Assembly: GCF_021353265.1 (NCBI RefSeq)
Contig: NZ_JAJTWU010000003.1
Span: 1 to 64,000 of the forward strand
Source: Pelomonas cellulosilytica
GTDB taxonomy: Bacteria; Pseudomonadota; Gammaproteobacteria; Burkholderiales; Burkholderiaceae_C
DNA length: 64,000 nucleotides
Direction of reading: 5' to 3'
This document shows, piece by piece, positions 1 to 9,390 of the stretch. Position numbers and translations under genes: made by a program. Each line of letters begins with the position of its first letter. Positions within the stretch are counted from its first letter, which is position 1. The notes under the pieces were generated by a model that saw only the letters and a program-made list of their open reading frames with translations, had not been told where the DNA came from and made no database searches.

Positions 1-744
1 GTCGACTTCATGAACCGCGACGACCAGGACATGGTGGCCTTCTACCAGCGCGTGGCCGAGGCCACCGCCAGGCGCCACCTGCTGCTGGACCTGCACGGCG
101 CTTACGTGCCCGCCGGCCTGCAGCGCACCTATCCGAACTTCATCACGCAAGAAGGCGTGCTGGGCGCCGAGTGGAACAAGATGGACCGACGCGTCACGCC
201 GCGGCACAACCTGATGCTGCCGTACACGCGCATGCTGACCGGGCCGATGGACTACACGCCCGGGGGCTTCCGCAACGCGACGCCGCAGACCTTCGAGGTA
301 CGCGCCGTCATGCCGCAGACGCAGACGACGCGTGGCCAGGCGCTGGCGATGTACGTCGTCTACGACAGTCCGCTGCAGATGGTGTCCGACGACCCGTCCA
401 ACTACCGCGGCGAGACGGGATTCGACTTCATCAAGCGCGTGCCGACCGCGTGGGACGAGACCCGCTTCATCAGCGGCGAGCCGGGGCGCGACATCGTGCT
501 GGCCCGCCGCAGCGGCAAGACCTGGTACATCGGCGCGATGACGGCCGAGGAGGCGCGCACGCAGCAGGTGCCGCTGGCCTTCCTGCCGCCGGGCCGGTGG
601 CGCGCCACGATCTGGCAGGACGGCGAGGTCGTGCGCGAGGTGCGCCGCACGGAACACGTCGTGACAGCCCGGGACCGGCTGACGTTGACGCTGGCCATGG
701 CCGGCGGTGCCGCCGTGGTGCTCGAGCCGCTCCCGTCCCCCTGA
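1..744 (+). CDS. GH97 family glycoside hydrolase, C-terminal part (5' end outside window)
   Basis: The frame is open from the first base and begins V-D-F-M-N-R-D-D-Q, the hallmark segment of the GH97 catalytic barrel, so the first ATG at position 10 is internal and the true start is upstream. The conserved block around TQEGVLGAEWNK, which carries an invariant Glu in GH97 enzymes, is present, followed by the all-beta C-terminal domain up to the stop. GH97 enzymes are periplasmic or secreted alpha-glucosidases or alpha-galactosidases; the residues that separate the inverting and retaining subfamilies are not all in view, so substrate is not assigned. The stop lies 28 nt before the next gene, consistent with one operon with the downstream polysaccharide genes. 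Confidence 0.85.
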   Translation, partial: VDFMNRDDQDMVAFYQRVAEATARRHLLLDLHGAYVPAGLQRTYPNFITQEGVLGAEWNKMDRRVTPRHNLMLPYTRMLTGPMDYTPGGFRNATPQTFEVRAVMPQTQTTRGQALAMYVVYDSPLQMVSDDPSNYRGETGFDFIKRVPTAWDETRFISGEPGRDIVLARRSGKTWYIGAMTAEEARTQQVPLAFLPPGRWRATIWQDGEVVREVRRTEHVVTARDRLTLTLAMAGGAAVVLEPLPSP

Positions 745-772
745 CCCGACGAGAACACCAGGACTCCCTTCC

Positions 773-3172
773 ATGAAACATCTCCAGATGCACTACAGCA
801 GGCAACTCACCGTTCTTTCTCTCGTCGCCGCAACGCTCGTGGCAGGCTGCGGCGGAGGCGGTGGCACCACGCCGCCACCTCCGCCGGTGTCCGATGGCGG
901 CACGACACCTCCTCCCCCTCCTCCTCCCCCCCCTCCCCCTCCTCCCCCGCCACCACCTCCCCCGCCTGACGGCGGTAGCGGGACTGCTGCCCCTGCCGCG
1001 AGCTGGACGAGCGTCAAGTTCGGCGGCGGCGGCTATGTCACCGGCCTCATCTATCACCCGACGACGCCTAACCTGCTTTACGCCCGCACCGACATTGGCG
1101 GTGCCTACCGCTGGAGCCCGGCAACGTCGTCCTGGACACCCGTCACCGACGGCGCGGGATTCGGCGGCGGCGAAGGCAGGTTCCACGGCGTGGAGAGCAT
1201 TGCCCTCGATCCAAACGACGACCAGCTCGTCTACATGGCCACTGGCATGTACACCTTCGAAGGCAACGGGCGCCTCTACATCTCCAACGACCGCGGCGAC
1301 CATTGGACGCACGTCCCACTGCCCTTCGCCCTGGGCGGCAATAACCCCGGGCGCGCCATCGGCGAGCGTCTGGTGGTCGACCCCAACAAGCCGTCGAACC
1401 TGCTCTTTGGCTCGCGCCAGGCCGGCCTGTGGAAAAGCACCGACGCCGGAAGGACGTGGACCCAGGTCACGTCGCTGTCGTCCGTCACGATGACGGCGGA
1501 CCAAGTGCAGGCGGCGGGCGGCAGCGGCGTGGGCATTGGCGTGGTCGTCTACGACACCGGCACCCAGGGCAGCGGCACCGCCACACAAACAATCTACGCT
1601 GCCATCGCGCCGGACTACGTCAGCGCGGCGGGCTTGAGCTCCAGCCTTTACAGGTCCACCGACGGCGGCACCTCATGGGCCCCGGTCGCCACCCCGGTCA
1701 CCGGCATGCAGATTCCGCACATGGTGCGCGCTGCGGACGGCATGTTCTACATCGTGTTCACGAAGGACAAGGGGCCGGGCGCGGGTGGCCCGGGCCGGCT
1801 GTACAGGTTCGACGGCAGCAGCTGGACGCTTCTCAAGAGCGAAGACCCGACCGCGGGGACGAACTTCGGCCTTGGCGGCGTGTCGGTCTCAGGCAGAGGC
1901 AGCAGCACGCGCATCGCGCTGGGCGTGAGCAACTCCTGGGGCAACTGGAACGGACAGCAGATCGTGCAGCTGTCCGACGACGCTGGCGCGACCTGGCGCG
2001 AGATCGAGGCGACGATGCCGGGCGACGTCACCTCGGGCTGGGTCGACGATGTCGAGATCGACCCGTCGGACCGCGACCACATCCTGCACGTGCATGGCGG
2101 CGGCATCGTCGAGACCCGCAACGCCTCGGCGGCCACGCCCGGATGGAGCCACACCGTCAAGGGGCTGGAGGAAACCGCTACGCTGGCGCTGGTCACGCCG
2201 CCCGCCAGCGCGCCGTACCGGTTCATCAACAGCGCGGGCGATGTGGGCACCTGGGTCCAGACCGACCTGACGGCGGCGCCGACCTACGGCCCCGGGCTGG
2301 GATGGAGCAACGGCAACTCGGCTGACATGGCGTGGAGCGACCCGCTTTATATGGCCGGCATCGGTGTCGTTAACGCCAGCGGAACCGTGCGTGGCTACTG
2401 GTCGGGCGATGGCGGCAAGACCTGGACCGACTTCGCCAGCCTGCCGGCCGGCGCGACGACCAGCGGCAGCGCCGAGGGCGGCATCACCGTCACGTCGCGC
2501 AACAACGCGATCTGGGCGCCGCCCAACGCGGTGCCCTACTACACCACCAACAACGGTGTGAGCTGGGTCGCCACCAACCTGCCGGCACTGACCGTCGTCG
2601 GCAACGGCTTCAACCGCGGATACCGCCTGGCCGCGGACCGTCAGAACCCGAACAAGGTCTACGCCTTCGACTCGGGCGGCGCGACGTGGAGCAACTTGCA
2701 GGGCAAGGTTTATGTCTCGACGGACGGTGGCCACACCTTCACGCTCAGCCAGGGCTCCGTGTCGGCCAGGATGGCCCCTGACTCCTGGTGGGCCACTTCG
2801 ATCGCAGTGAACCCGAATGCGGAGGGCGATGTCTGGGTGGCCGACGGCAACACCGTCTACCACTCGACGGACTCCGGCGCGACCTGGAAGAAGCTGCCCA
2901 ACTTTGCGACGGCCAACGACGCGTCCGGCGCCAGCGTCATCGCGCTGGGCAAGGCCAAGGCCGGGTCCACCTACTCGGCGGCCGTCTACGTCGTCGGGGT
3001 CATCAACGGCACGTGGGGTGTCTACCGCTCCGACGACGGCGGCGCCAGCTGGGCGCGCTTCAACGACGACACACACCAGTTCGGCGGCATCGGCGTCATG
3101 GCGGCCGACCAGGGCGTGTACGGGCGCCTCTACGTCAGCGGTACCGGCCGCGGCCTCCTGTATAGCAATTGA
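773..3172 (+). CDS. GH74 endo-xyloglucanase, predicted lipoprotein
   Basis: A 799-residue protein starting at ATG 773 (MKHLQM...), chosen because it gives a lipoprotein signal ending in the lipobox LVAGC. A glycine- and proline-rich linker (about residues 28-70) joins the lipidated Cys to the catalytic domain. The rest matches the GH74 double seven-bladed propeller: RTDIGGAYRW near the N-terminus with the first catalytic Asp (D107), GWVDDVEIDP with the second (D425/D426), and about eight BNR/Asp-box repeats of the type STDGGxSW, for example LWKSTDAGRTW, YWSGDGGKTW, VYHSTDSGATW. GH74 enzymes cut the beta-1,4-glucan backbone of xyloglucan. The lipid anchor suggests display on the outer membrane, the first step of the pathway encoded by this cluster. 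Exo/endo mode cannot be told from sequence. Confidence 0.9.
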   Translation: MKHLQMHYSRQLTVLSLVAATLVAGCGGGGGTTPPPPPVSDGGTTPPPPPPPPPPPPPPPPPPPPDGGSGTAAPAASWTSVKFGGGGYVTGLIYHPTTPNLLYARTDIGGAYRWSPATSSWTPVTDGAGFGGGEGRFHGVESIALDPNDDQLVYMATGMYTFEGNGRLYISNDRGDHWTHVPLPFALGGNNPGRAIGERLVVDPNKPSNLLFGSRQAGLWKSTDAGRTWTQVTSLSSVTMTADQVQAAGGSGVGIGVVVYDTGTQGSGTATQTIYAAIAPDYVSAAGLSSSLYRSTDGGTSWAPVATPVTGMQIPHMVRAADGMFYIVFTKDKGPGAGGPGRLYRFDGSSWTLLKSEDPTAGTNFGLGGVSVSGRGSSTRIALGVSNSWGNWNGQQIVQLSDDAGATWREIEATMPGDVTSGWVDDVEIDPSDRDHILHVHGGGIVETRNASAATPGWSHTVKGLEETATLALVTPPASAPYRFINSAGDVGTWVQTDLTAAPTYGPGLGWSNGNSADMAWSDPLYMAGIGVVNASGTVRGYWSGDGGKTWTDFASLPAGATTSGSAEGGITVTSRNNAIWAPPNAVPYYTTNNGVSWVATNLPALTVVGNGFNRGYRLAADRQNPNKVYAFDSGGATWSNLQGKVYVSTDGGHTFTLSQGSVSARMAPDSWWATSIAVNPNAEGDVWVADGNTVYHSTDSGATWKKLPNFATANDASGASVIALGKAKAGSTYSAAVYVVGVINGTWGVYRSDDGGASWARFNDDTHQFGGIGVMAADQGVYGRLYVSGTGRGLLYSN
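908..967 (+). repeat. poly-proline-coding pyrimidine tract in the GH74 linker
   Basis: About 60 nt of almost pure C/T on the plus strand coding for a run of prolines between the lipobox and the GH74 domain. It acts as a rigid spacer in the protein. The C8 homopolymer inside it is prone to slippage and sequencing error. Confidence 0.8.
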
Positions 3173-3222
3173 GCCCGCATGACCGCAACGCGCTCCGTCG
3201 CGATGACCATGGTGACTCGTGA

Positions 3223-6177
3223 ATGAAACGCCGTGACCTCTTCGGCCTGGCGGCATGCGCCTCGGCGGGCGCGCTGGCGCTTCCGGCCAGCGCCGCTTCC
3301 CGCCCGTCGGCACTGGATGCCGCCGGGCAGTTGCGGGCGCTGCCGCTGCACGGGTCGCCCGATGGCTTTGCCTGGCGGCGAGTCGCCGAGGGGCTGCAGT
3401 TCCGCATCGGCGGGCTGACCAAGAGTGTGCTGCTCTACGGCCCTGGCTTAGTACGCGTGGCTGCCCACCTGGGCCAGTGCTACACCACGCAGCCCAGCAT
3501 CGTCGTCGTGGCCCGTCCGCAGCCACCGGCCTTCGACGTGATGGACACCGGCGACCAGCTGGCGTTGACCGGCGCCGGCCTACGCGTGACGGTGGACAAG
3601 CTTAGCGGTGCGCTGACCTTCTTCGCAGCCGATGGCCGCCTGCTGACGCGCGAGCGCACCACGTCGCCCACCGAGCTGCAGCGCGTTGAGATCGCCGGCA
3701 GCCCGAGCTACGCGCTGACGCAGACCTTCGCGCTGACGCCCGACGAATCGCTGTATGGGCTCGGGCAGTACGACGAGCCCTACATGGACTACCGTGGTTG
3801 CGACGTGCGCCTGGTGCAGACGAACATCGGCATCGTCGTGCCCTTCATGGTGTCAACGCGGCGCTGGGGGCTGCTGTGGGACGTGTACTCCAAGATGGGC
3901 TTCAGCGACCGACCCGAAGGCTGCACCTTCACGGCCGAGAGCGCGCCCGCCGGCGCCGACTACTACCTGACCGCCGGCACCGACATGGACACCGTCATTG
4001 CCGGCTACCGCCGCTTGACCGGCGCGGCGCCCATGTTCCCCAAGGCCGCCTTCGGTCTGTTCATGAGCAAGGAGCGCTACCAGACGCAGCAGCAGCTGCT
4101 GGACGTTGTGAGGCGCTTCCGCGCGGAGCACTTCCCGCTCGACTACATCGTGCAGGACTGGCAGTACTGGGGCGGCGAGAAGAACGGCCCGAACGGGCCC
4201 GAATGGGACGGCCAATGGAGCGGCATGGTCTGGGACGCCGAGCGCTTCCCCGCCCCCGCCGCCATGGCCCGCGAGCTGCACGACCAGCTGCACGTCAAGC
4301 TGATGGCGTCCATCTGGCCCGGCGTCGGCAACGAAACCGAACTGGCCCACGAGCTGGATGCCCAGGGCCTGCGCTTCGAACCGCTGCACTGGATCTCCAA
4401 GAAGGCGCGCATCTACGACGCCTTCAGCGCCGAGGGTCGCCGCATCTACTTCAAGCATGCCAAGAAGGGCCTGCTGGACATCGGCGTCGATGCGCTTTGG
4501 ATGGACGGCACCGAGGTGGAGGTGGGCGGTGCCGCCCATGACCCGCGCGAGGTCGAGGCCGACATCAAGGGCCTTGGGCGCAACGCGATGGGCGACTTCA
4601 CGCGCTACCTGAACGTCTACAGCCTCGTGACGACCCGGGGCGCCTACGAGGGCCAGCGAGCCACGAGGGACAGGCGCGTGCTGACGCTGACCCGCTCGGC
4701 CTGGGCCGGCCAGCAGCGCTATGCGGCCATGGCGTGGTCAGGCGACACGACGGCCTCCTGGGCCACGCTTCGTGCGCAAATCGCCGGCGGTCTGAACGTC
4801 GCGATGGCCGGCCAGCCCTACTGGACGCAAGACACCGGCGGCTTCTTCGTCAACTTCGGCGGCGGCCAGCACAACCCGGCCTGGCGCGAGATGTACGCGC
4901 GCTGGAACCAGTTCGCCGTCTTCAACCCCGTCTATCGTATCCACGGCACCTCGGTCGACCGCGAACCCTACCTGTTCAAGTCGCTGGACCCGCAGGTCTA
5001 CGCATCGCTGCTCGGCGCGGCTCAGCTGCGCATGCGTCTGCTGCCCTACCTGTACGGCCTGGCATGGCGCAGCACGCACGAGGGCTACACGATGATGCGG
5101 GGCCTGGCGATGGACTTCCCCGACCAGCCGGCTCTGCGCAAGGTGGACGACACGTACATGTTCGGCCCCGCTTTCCTGGTGCAGCCCATCACGCGGGCAA
5201 TGTTCCACCCCGAGGCGCCGCCGCCGCTGACGGTGCCCGCCGCGCAGCTGCGCACGCCGGACGGCCAGCATGGCCTGGTGCTGGAGTACTTCGCCGGCAT
5301 CAACTTCGACCAACCCGCCAGCCGCACCGTCGCCCCCCTCGTCGACCACCGCTGGCCCGATCCACCGCTGGGCAGCGTGCCGCCCGGCCTGTCGGGTCTC
5401 AACAACTTCTCCGCGCGCTGGACCGGCGAGATCACCGTGCCGGAAAGCGGCGACTACGAAGTCGGCGTCGAGGGCGACGATGGCTTCAGGCTGTGGCTGG
5501 ACGGCCAGAAGGTCGTCGACGAATGGAGCGTCGGCGGTGCACGCTTCAAGGGCCAGGTCATGACCCTGCGCGAAGGCCAGGTGCTCAAGGTCCGCATCGA
5601 CTACTTCCAGGCCGCAGGTGGGCGCTTGCTGCGCCTGGCATGGCGCACGCCGGCGCAGCGCCGCGAGCTCGCGGAAGCCCAGCGACACATCGACCAGCGC
5701 CAGGCGACGCTACTGCCAGGCGGCTGCGACTGGTTCGATTTCTGGACCGGCCAGCGCCACACCGGCGGCCGCAGTGTCCAGCGGGAATACACACTGCACG
5801 AGTTCCCGCTCTTCGTGCGGGCCGGCGCCATCGTGCCGCTCGGCCCGGTGCTGGAGTACACCGGCCAGCAGCCCGACGCGCCGTGGGAGATCCGCATCTA
5901 TCCAGGCGCCGACTCCAGCTTCACGCTCTATGAAGACGACGGCGAGACCTACCGCTATGAGCGGGGCGAACGGGCCACCACCACGCTGCACTGGAACGAC
6001 GCGCACCGCACGCTGAAGTTCGGTGCCCGCCAGGGCCGCTACCCCGGCATGGTGTCGCGGCGGACGCTGGAGGTGCGACTGATGGCGCCGCCCGGCCAGC
6101 ACGAGCCGACCCGAACCGTCACCTACCGGGGCCAGGCGTTGACCCTGAACTTCGAGCCCATTTCCAAGAAGCCCTGA
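3223..6177 (+). CDS. GH31 alpha-xylosidase with PA14 domain, Tat-exported
   Basis: A 984-residue protein with a twin-arginine signal (MKRRDLFGLAACASAG...) at its N-terminus, so it is probably exported folded to the periplasm. The GH31 barrel is clear: nucleophile Asp in ALWMDGTE (D428) and acid/base Asp in WSGDTTASW (D508). A PA14 domain follows at roughly residues 690-810 (LVLEYFAG...; SGDYEVGVEGDDGFRLWLDG), then the C-terminal beta domains. GH31 proteins with PA14 are typical alpha-xylosidases that remove xylose from the non-reducing end of xyloglucan oligosaccharides, which fits the GH74 enzyme upstream. An alpha-glucosidase activity is the main alternative. The stop is followed by the next ATG after 2 nt. 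Confidence 0.88.
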   Translation: MKRRDLFGLAACASAGALALPASAASRPSALDAAGQLRALPLHGSPDGFAWRRVAEGLQFRIGGLTKSVLLYGPGLVRVAAHLGQCYTTQPSIVVVARPQPPAFDVMDTGDQLALTGAGLRVTVDKLSGALTFFAADGRLLTRERTTSPTELQRVEIAGSPSYALTQTFALTPDESLYGLGQYDEPYMDYRGCDVRLVQTNIGIVVPFMVSTRRWGLLWDVYSKMGFSDRPEGCTFTAESAPAGADYYLTAGTDMDTVIAGYRRLTGAAPMFPKAAFGLFMSKERYQTQQQLLDVVRRFRAEHFPLDYIVQDWQYWGGEKNGPNGPEWDGQWSGMVWDAERFPAPAAMARELHDQLHVKLMASIWPGVGNETELAHELDAQGLRFEPLHWISKKARIYDAFSAEGRRIYFKHAKKGLLDIGVDALWMDGTEVEVGGAAHDPREVEADIKGLGRNAMGDFTRYLNVYSLVTTRGAYEGQRATRDRRVLTLTRSAWAGQQRYAAMAWSGDTTASWATLRAQIAGGLNVAMAGQPYWTQDTGGFFVNFGGGQHNPAWREMYARWNQFAVFNPVYRIHGTSVDREPYLFKSLDPQVYASLLGAAQLRMRLLPYLYGLAWRSTHEGYTMMRGLAMDFPDQPALRKVDDTYMFGPAFLVQPITRAMFHPEAPPPLTVPAAQLRTPDGQHGLVLEYFAGINFDQPASRTVAPLVDHRWPDPPLGSVPPGLSGLNNFSARWTGEITVPESGDYEVGVEGDDGFRLWLDGQKVVDEWSVGGARFKGQVMTLREGQVLKVRIDYFQAAGGRLLRLAWRTPAQRRELAEAQRHIDQRQATLLPGGCDWFDFWTGQRHTGGRSVQREYTLHEFPLFVRAGAIVPLGPVLEYTGQQPDAPWEIRIYPGADSSFTLYEDDGETYRYERGERATTTLHWNDAHRTLKFGARQGRYPGMVSRRTLEVRLMAPPGQHEPTRTVTYRGQALTLNFEPISKKP

Positions 6178-6179
6178 CG

Positions 6180-8129
6180 ATGAAGACCCCTATCTCCTTG
6201 CTGCTGGCCCTGCTGGCCGCGACCGCTCAGGCCGAGGTGCATCTGGCCGAGGTGTTCGGCGAACACATGGTGCTGCAACGCGATCGCCCGCTGAACATCT
6301 GGGGCCGGGCGACGCCCGGCAAGACGCTGGGCATCGACCTCGGTGGCCGCAGCGGCACGGCCCACGTCGGCGCCGATGGCCGCTGGCGCGTGCAGCTGGC
6401 CCCCCTGCCCGCCGGCGGCCCCCACCGACTCGTCGTGCGCGGTGACGAGACCGTCGTGCTGAACGACGTGCTCATCGGCGACGTCTGGCTGCTGGGTGGG
6501 CAGTCCAACATGGAATGGCCGCTCGCGCAGACCGACACCGGCCCACAGGAAGTGGCGTCGCCGCAGAACGCCCGACTGCGCCACCTGCGTGTGCCGCTGC
6601 GTGCAAGCGTCACGCCCGAGGCCGAGATCGCGCCGGCCCCCTGGGTGGTGGCAGAGCCCGGCCGGGTTGGCGAGTTCAGTGCCGTCGGCTACCACTTCGC
6701 GCGGCAGATGCAGACCGTGCAGGGCATTCCCATCGGTCTAATCGGCACCGCCTGGGGCGGCTCAATGCTTGAGACTTGGATGAGCCGCGAGGCCGCCCTG
6801 CGCGACCCCGACCTAGCGCCTGCGGTGCGTGCGCTGCCTACCGACAACGCCGCCTTCACCGCGGCCCTCGGTCAACGCCTGCTGCCCCGCGTCGCTGCCT
6901 GGCAGAAGGGACTGCCGCTCGACGGCGTGGACGCCACCGGCTGGTCCGCCGCGGCCGACATCGACGCCGACTGGCCCATGCTGGAGGCCCCTGGCAACTG
7001 GGAGGGCCAAGGGCTGGCCGACGTGGATGGCGTCGTCTGGATGCGCAAGCGCATCGAGCTGCAGCCGGCCCAGGTGGCCGGCGCGGCGCAGCTGCATCTG
7101 GCGAAGGTCGATGACTGCGACGAGGTGTGGGTCAATGGCCGGAAGGTCGGCGGCCAATGCGGCTGGGAACAGGCCCGCCACTACCCACTGCCGGCCGGCC
7201 TGCTGCGTGCGGGCAGCAACTGGATCGCTGTGCGTGTAACCGACACGGGCGGCGGTGGTGGCATCCACGGCAACGGCGCCGACCTGCGGTTGGACACGGC
7301 CGCTGGCCCGGTGTCGCTCGTGGGCGCCTGGCACGCCCGCGTGGAGAAGCTGGTGGCCGCCGGCGGCCCCGTGGCCAACAACGCGCCGGCGCTGGGCCAC
7401 AACGGGCTGATCGCGCCGCTGCAAGGCCTGTCGGTGCGCGGCGTGCTGTGGTACCAGGGCGAGGAAAACGCCGGACGTGCGGCGGCCTATGCCGACGGCT
7501 TCAAGCGCCTCATCCAGGACTGGCGCCGCCAATTCGCGGATCCCGGGCTGCCCTTCCTCTTCGTGCAGCTGGCGTCGTGGATGCCCATGGCCGAGAACCG
7601 GCCCGACGGCAACGGCTGGGCGGAGCTGCGCGCCAGCCAGGCCGCGGCGCTGAGCCTGCCGCACACCGGCATGGCCACCGCCATCGACGTAGGCGACACG
7701 GCGGACATCCATCCGCGCAACAAGCGCACCGTCGGCCAGCGTCTGGCCGCGCTCGCGATGCATGAGCTGGGCCTGCGTGCCGCACCTGCCACGGGCCCGC
7801 GGCTGACCGGCCATCAGGCCAGAGGCGGCGAGATCGAGCTGCGTTTCGACACCACGGTCGGCGGCCTGCGCACCGCCCGCGCCGGCGAACCGGCGCGCGG
7901 CTTTTTCGTCGCTGGCGCCGACCGCCGGTGGGCGCCGGCACAGGCACGCCTGGACGGCGACCGCATCGTGCTGAGCAGCCCGGCCGTACCGGCCCCGGTG
8001 GCTGCCCGCTACGCGTGGGTCAACAACGCCAGCGAGGCCAACGTCGTCGGCGGCGAAGGCCTACCGCTGCCGCCGCTGCGCACGGACGACTGGCCACTGC
8101 AATCCGCCGGCCGTCGCTACGGCCGCTAA
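6180..8129 (+). CDS. SASA-family (sialate O-acetylesterase type) carbohydrate acetylesterase
   Basis: A 649-residue protein with a Sec signal peptide (about residues 1-19, ending AQA). The SGNH-type catalytic serine lies in GGQSNMEW (S109) and the catalytic Asp/His are in DTADIHPRNK (D509, H511). A galactose-binding-like insert occupies roughly residues 260-370 (VWVNGRKVGG). Members of this family in xyloglucan loci remove O-acetyl groups from side-chain galactose so that galactosidases can act. It starts 2 nt after the GH31 stop and is surely co-transcribed. Sialic acid itself is an unlikely substrate here since no sialate genes are present. Confidence 0.85.
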   Translation: MKTPISLLLALLAATAQAEVHLAEVFGEHMVLQRDRPLNIWGRATPGKTLGIDLGGRSGTAHVGADGRWRVQLAPLPAGGPHRLVVRGDETVVLNDVLIGDVWLLGGQSNMEWPLAQTDTGPQEVASPQNARLRHLRVPLRASVTPEAEIAPAPWVVAEPGRVGEFSAVGYHFARQMQTVQGIPIGLIGTAWGGSMLETWMSREAALRDPDLAPAVRALPTDNAAFTAALGQRLLPRVAAWQKGLPLDGVDATGWSAAADIDADWPMLEAPGNWEGQGLADVDGVVWMRKRIELQPAQVAGAAQLHLAKVDDCDEVWVNGRKVGGQCGWEQARHYPLPAGLLRAGSNWIAVRVTDTGGGGGIHGNGADLRLDTAAGPVSLVGAWHARVEKLVAAGGPVANNAPALGHNGLIAPLQGLSVRGVLWYQGEENAGRAAAYADGFKRLIQDWRRQFADPGLPFLFVQLASWMPMAENRPDGNGWAELRASQAAALSLPHTGMATAIDVGDTADIHPRNKRTVGQRLAALAMHELGLRAAPATGPRLTGHQARGGEIELRFDTTVGGLRTARAGEPARGFFVAGADRRWAPAQARLDGDRIVLSSPAVPAPVAARYAWVNNASEANVVGGEGLPLPPLRTDDWPLQSAGRRYGR

Positions 8130-8162
8130 GCCCATCGAACTTCCCTCTTCCCGAAGGATCCC

Positions 8163-9371
8163 ATGCACACGCTGTTCCGACGCGCCTTGCAGGCGCTCGC
8201 GCTGCTCGGCCTCATTGCCGCCGCACCCGCCCATGCCCACGAGACGCTCAAGCTCGAAACGCCAAAGCCCGACCTGGCGCCTACGCCGCCGATGGGCTGG
8301 AACTCCTGGAACAAGTTCAAGTGCGACGTCAGCGAGGCCCTGATCCGCAAGCAGGCCGACGCGATGGCCGAATCCGGCATGAGGGACGCCGGCTACCAGT
8401 ACATCGTCATCGACGACTGCTGGCAGAAGAGCCGTGATGCCGACGGCAATATCCAGGCCGACCCCGAGCGCTTCCCGAGCGGCATCAAGGCGCTGGCCGA
8501 CTATGTGCACGGCAAGGGCCTGAAGTTTGGCCTTTACTCCGACGCCGGCTCGCTGACCTGCGGCGGCCGCCCCGGCAGCGCTGGCCACGAGTTCCAGGAC
8601 GCCCGCCAGTACGCCAGATGGGGAGTGGACTACCTCAAGTACGACTGGTGCCACACCGGCCCCCGCAACGCCGAGGCGGCCTACACCATCATGGCGAAGG
8701 CGCTACGCGAATCGGGCCGTGACATCGTGCTGTCCATCTGCGAATGGGGCACCGACCATCCCGAGCGGTGGGGGCCGACCGTGGGCCACCTGTGGCGCAC
8801 CACCGGCGACATCTACGATGCCTGGGAAGGGCAGAAGGACTGGTCGATGGGCATGACCAACATCCTCGATCTGCAGGTCGAACGCGCCGCCGCGGCCGGC
8901 CCCAATGGCTGGAATGACCCCGACATGCTGGAGATCGGCAATGGCGGCATGACAGTGACGGAGTACGAATCGCACTTTTCGCTGTGGGCGATGCTGGCTG
9001 CGCCGCTGATCGCCGGCAACGACATGTCGAAGATGGACGCGGACACCGTGCGCATCCTGACCAACAAGGACGTCATCGCCGTGGACCAGGACCCGCTGGG
9101 CAAGCAAGGCCGCCGCGTACTGCGCCAGGGCGACCTTGAAGTATGGGTGCGTCCGCTGCAGGCCGGCGAGTTCGCGGCCGTGCTGTTCAATCGCGGCAAG
9201 GCTGCCGCCGACATGACACTGAACTGGGATCGCCTGGGCCTGCCCGCCACGCAGAAGGCCGATGTGAAGGACCTGTGGAGCAAGAAGGTCGCGAAGAATG
9301 TCAGCGGCAGCTACGGCGCCAAGGTCGCCTCGCATGGCGTGGTCATGGTGCGCGTCACGCCGGCACGTTGA
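8163..9371 (+). CDS. GH27 alpha-galactosidase (or beta-L-arabinopyranosidase)
   Basis: A 402-residue secreted enzyme with a Sec signal (cleavage near AHA-HE). The GH27 signature PPMGWNSWNKF opens the barrel, the nucleophile is the Asp of LKYDWCH (D161), and the acid/base is in the GWNDPDMLEIGN segment. The short C-terminal beta-sandwich ends VVMVRVTP. It releases terminal alpha-galactose from galactosyl oligosaccharides. Alpha-galactose is not a usual xyloglucan unit, so it may act on galactomannan or on arabinopyranose decorations. It is cotranscribed with the flanking hydrolases. Confidence 0.9.
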   Translation: MHTLFRRALQALALLGLIAAAPAHAHETLKLETPKPDLAPTPPMGWNSWNKFKCDVSEALIRKQADAMAESGMRDAGYQYIVIDDCWQKSRDADGNIQADPERFPSGIKALADYVHGKGLKFGLYSDAGSLTCGGRPGSAGHEFQDARQYARWGVDYLKYDWCHTGPRNAEAAYTIMAKALRESGRDIVLSICEWGTDHPERWGPTVGHLWRTTGDIYDAWEGQKDWSMGMTNILDLQVERAAAAGPNGWNDPDMLEIGNGGMTVTEYESHFSLWAMLAAPLIAGNDMSKMDADTVRILTNKDVIAVDQDPLGKQGRRVLRQGDLEVWVRPLQAGEFAAVLFNRGKAAADMTLNWDRLGLPATQKADVKDLWSKKVAKNVSGSYGAKVASHGVVMVRVTPAR

Positions 9372-9390
9372 GCGGCTGACGGGCACCGCC

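Noticed and set aside
793-1017. Poly-glycine protein on the minus strand
   Set aside because: It is the complement of the proline-coding tract in the GH74 linker.
1889-3526. 545-codon minus-strand open frame across the GH74 and GH31 genes
   Set aside because: It crosses two clear plus-strand genes and its intergenic gap, and the peptide has no recognisable domain.
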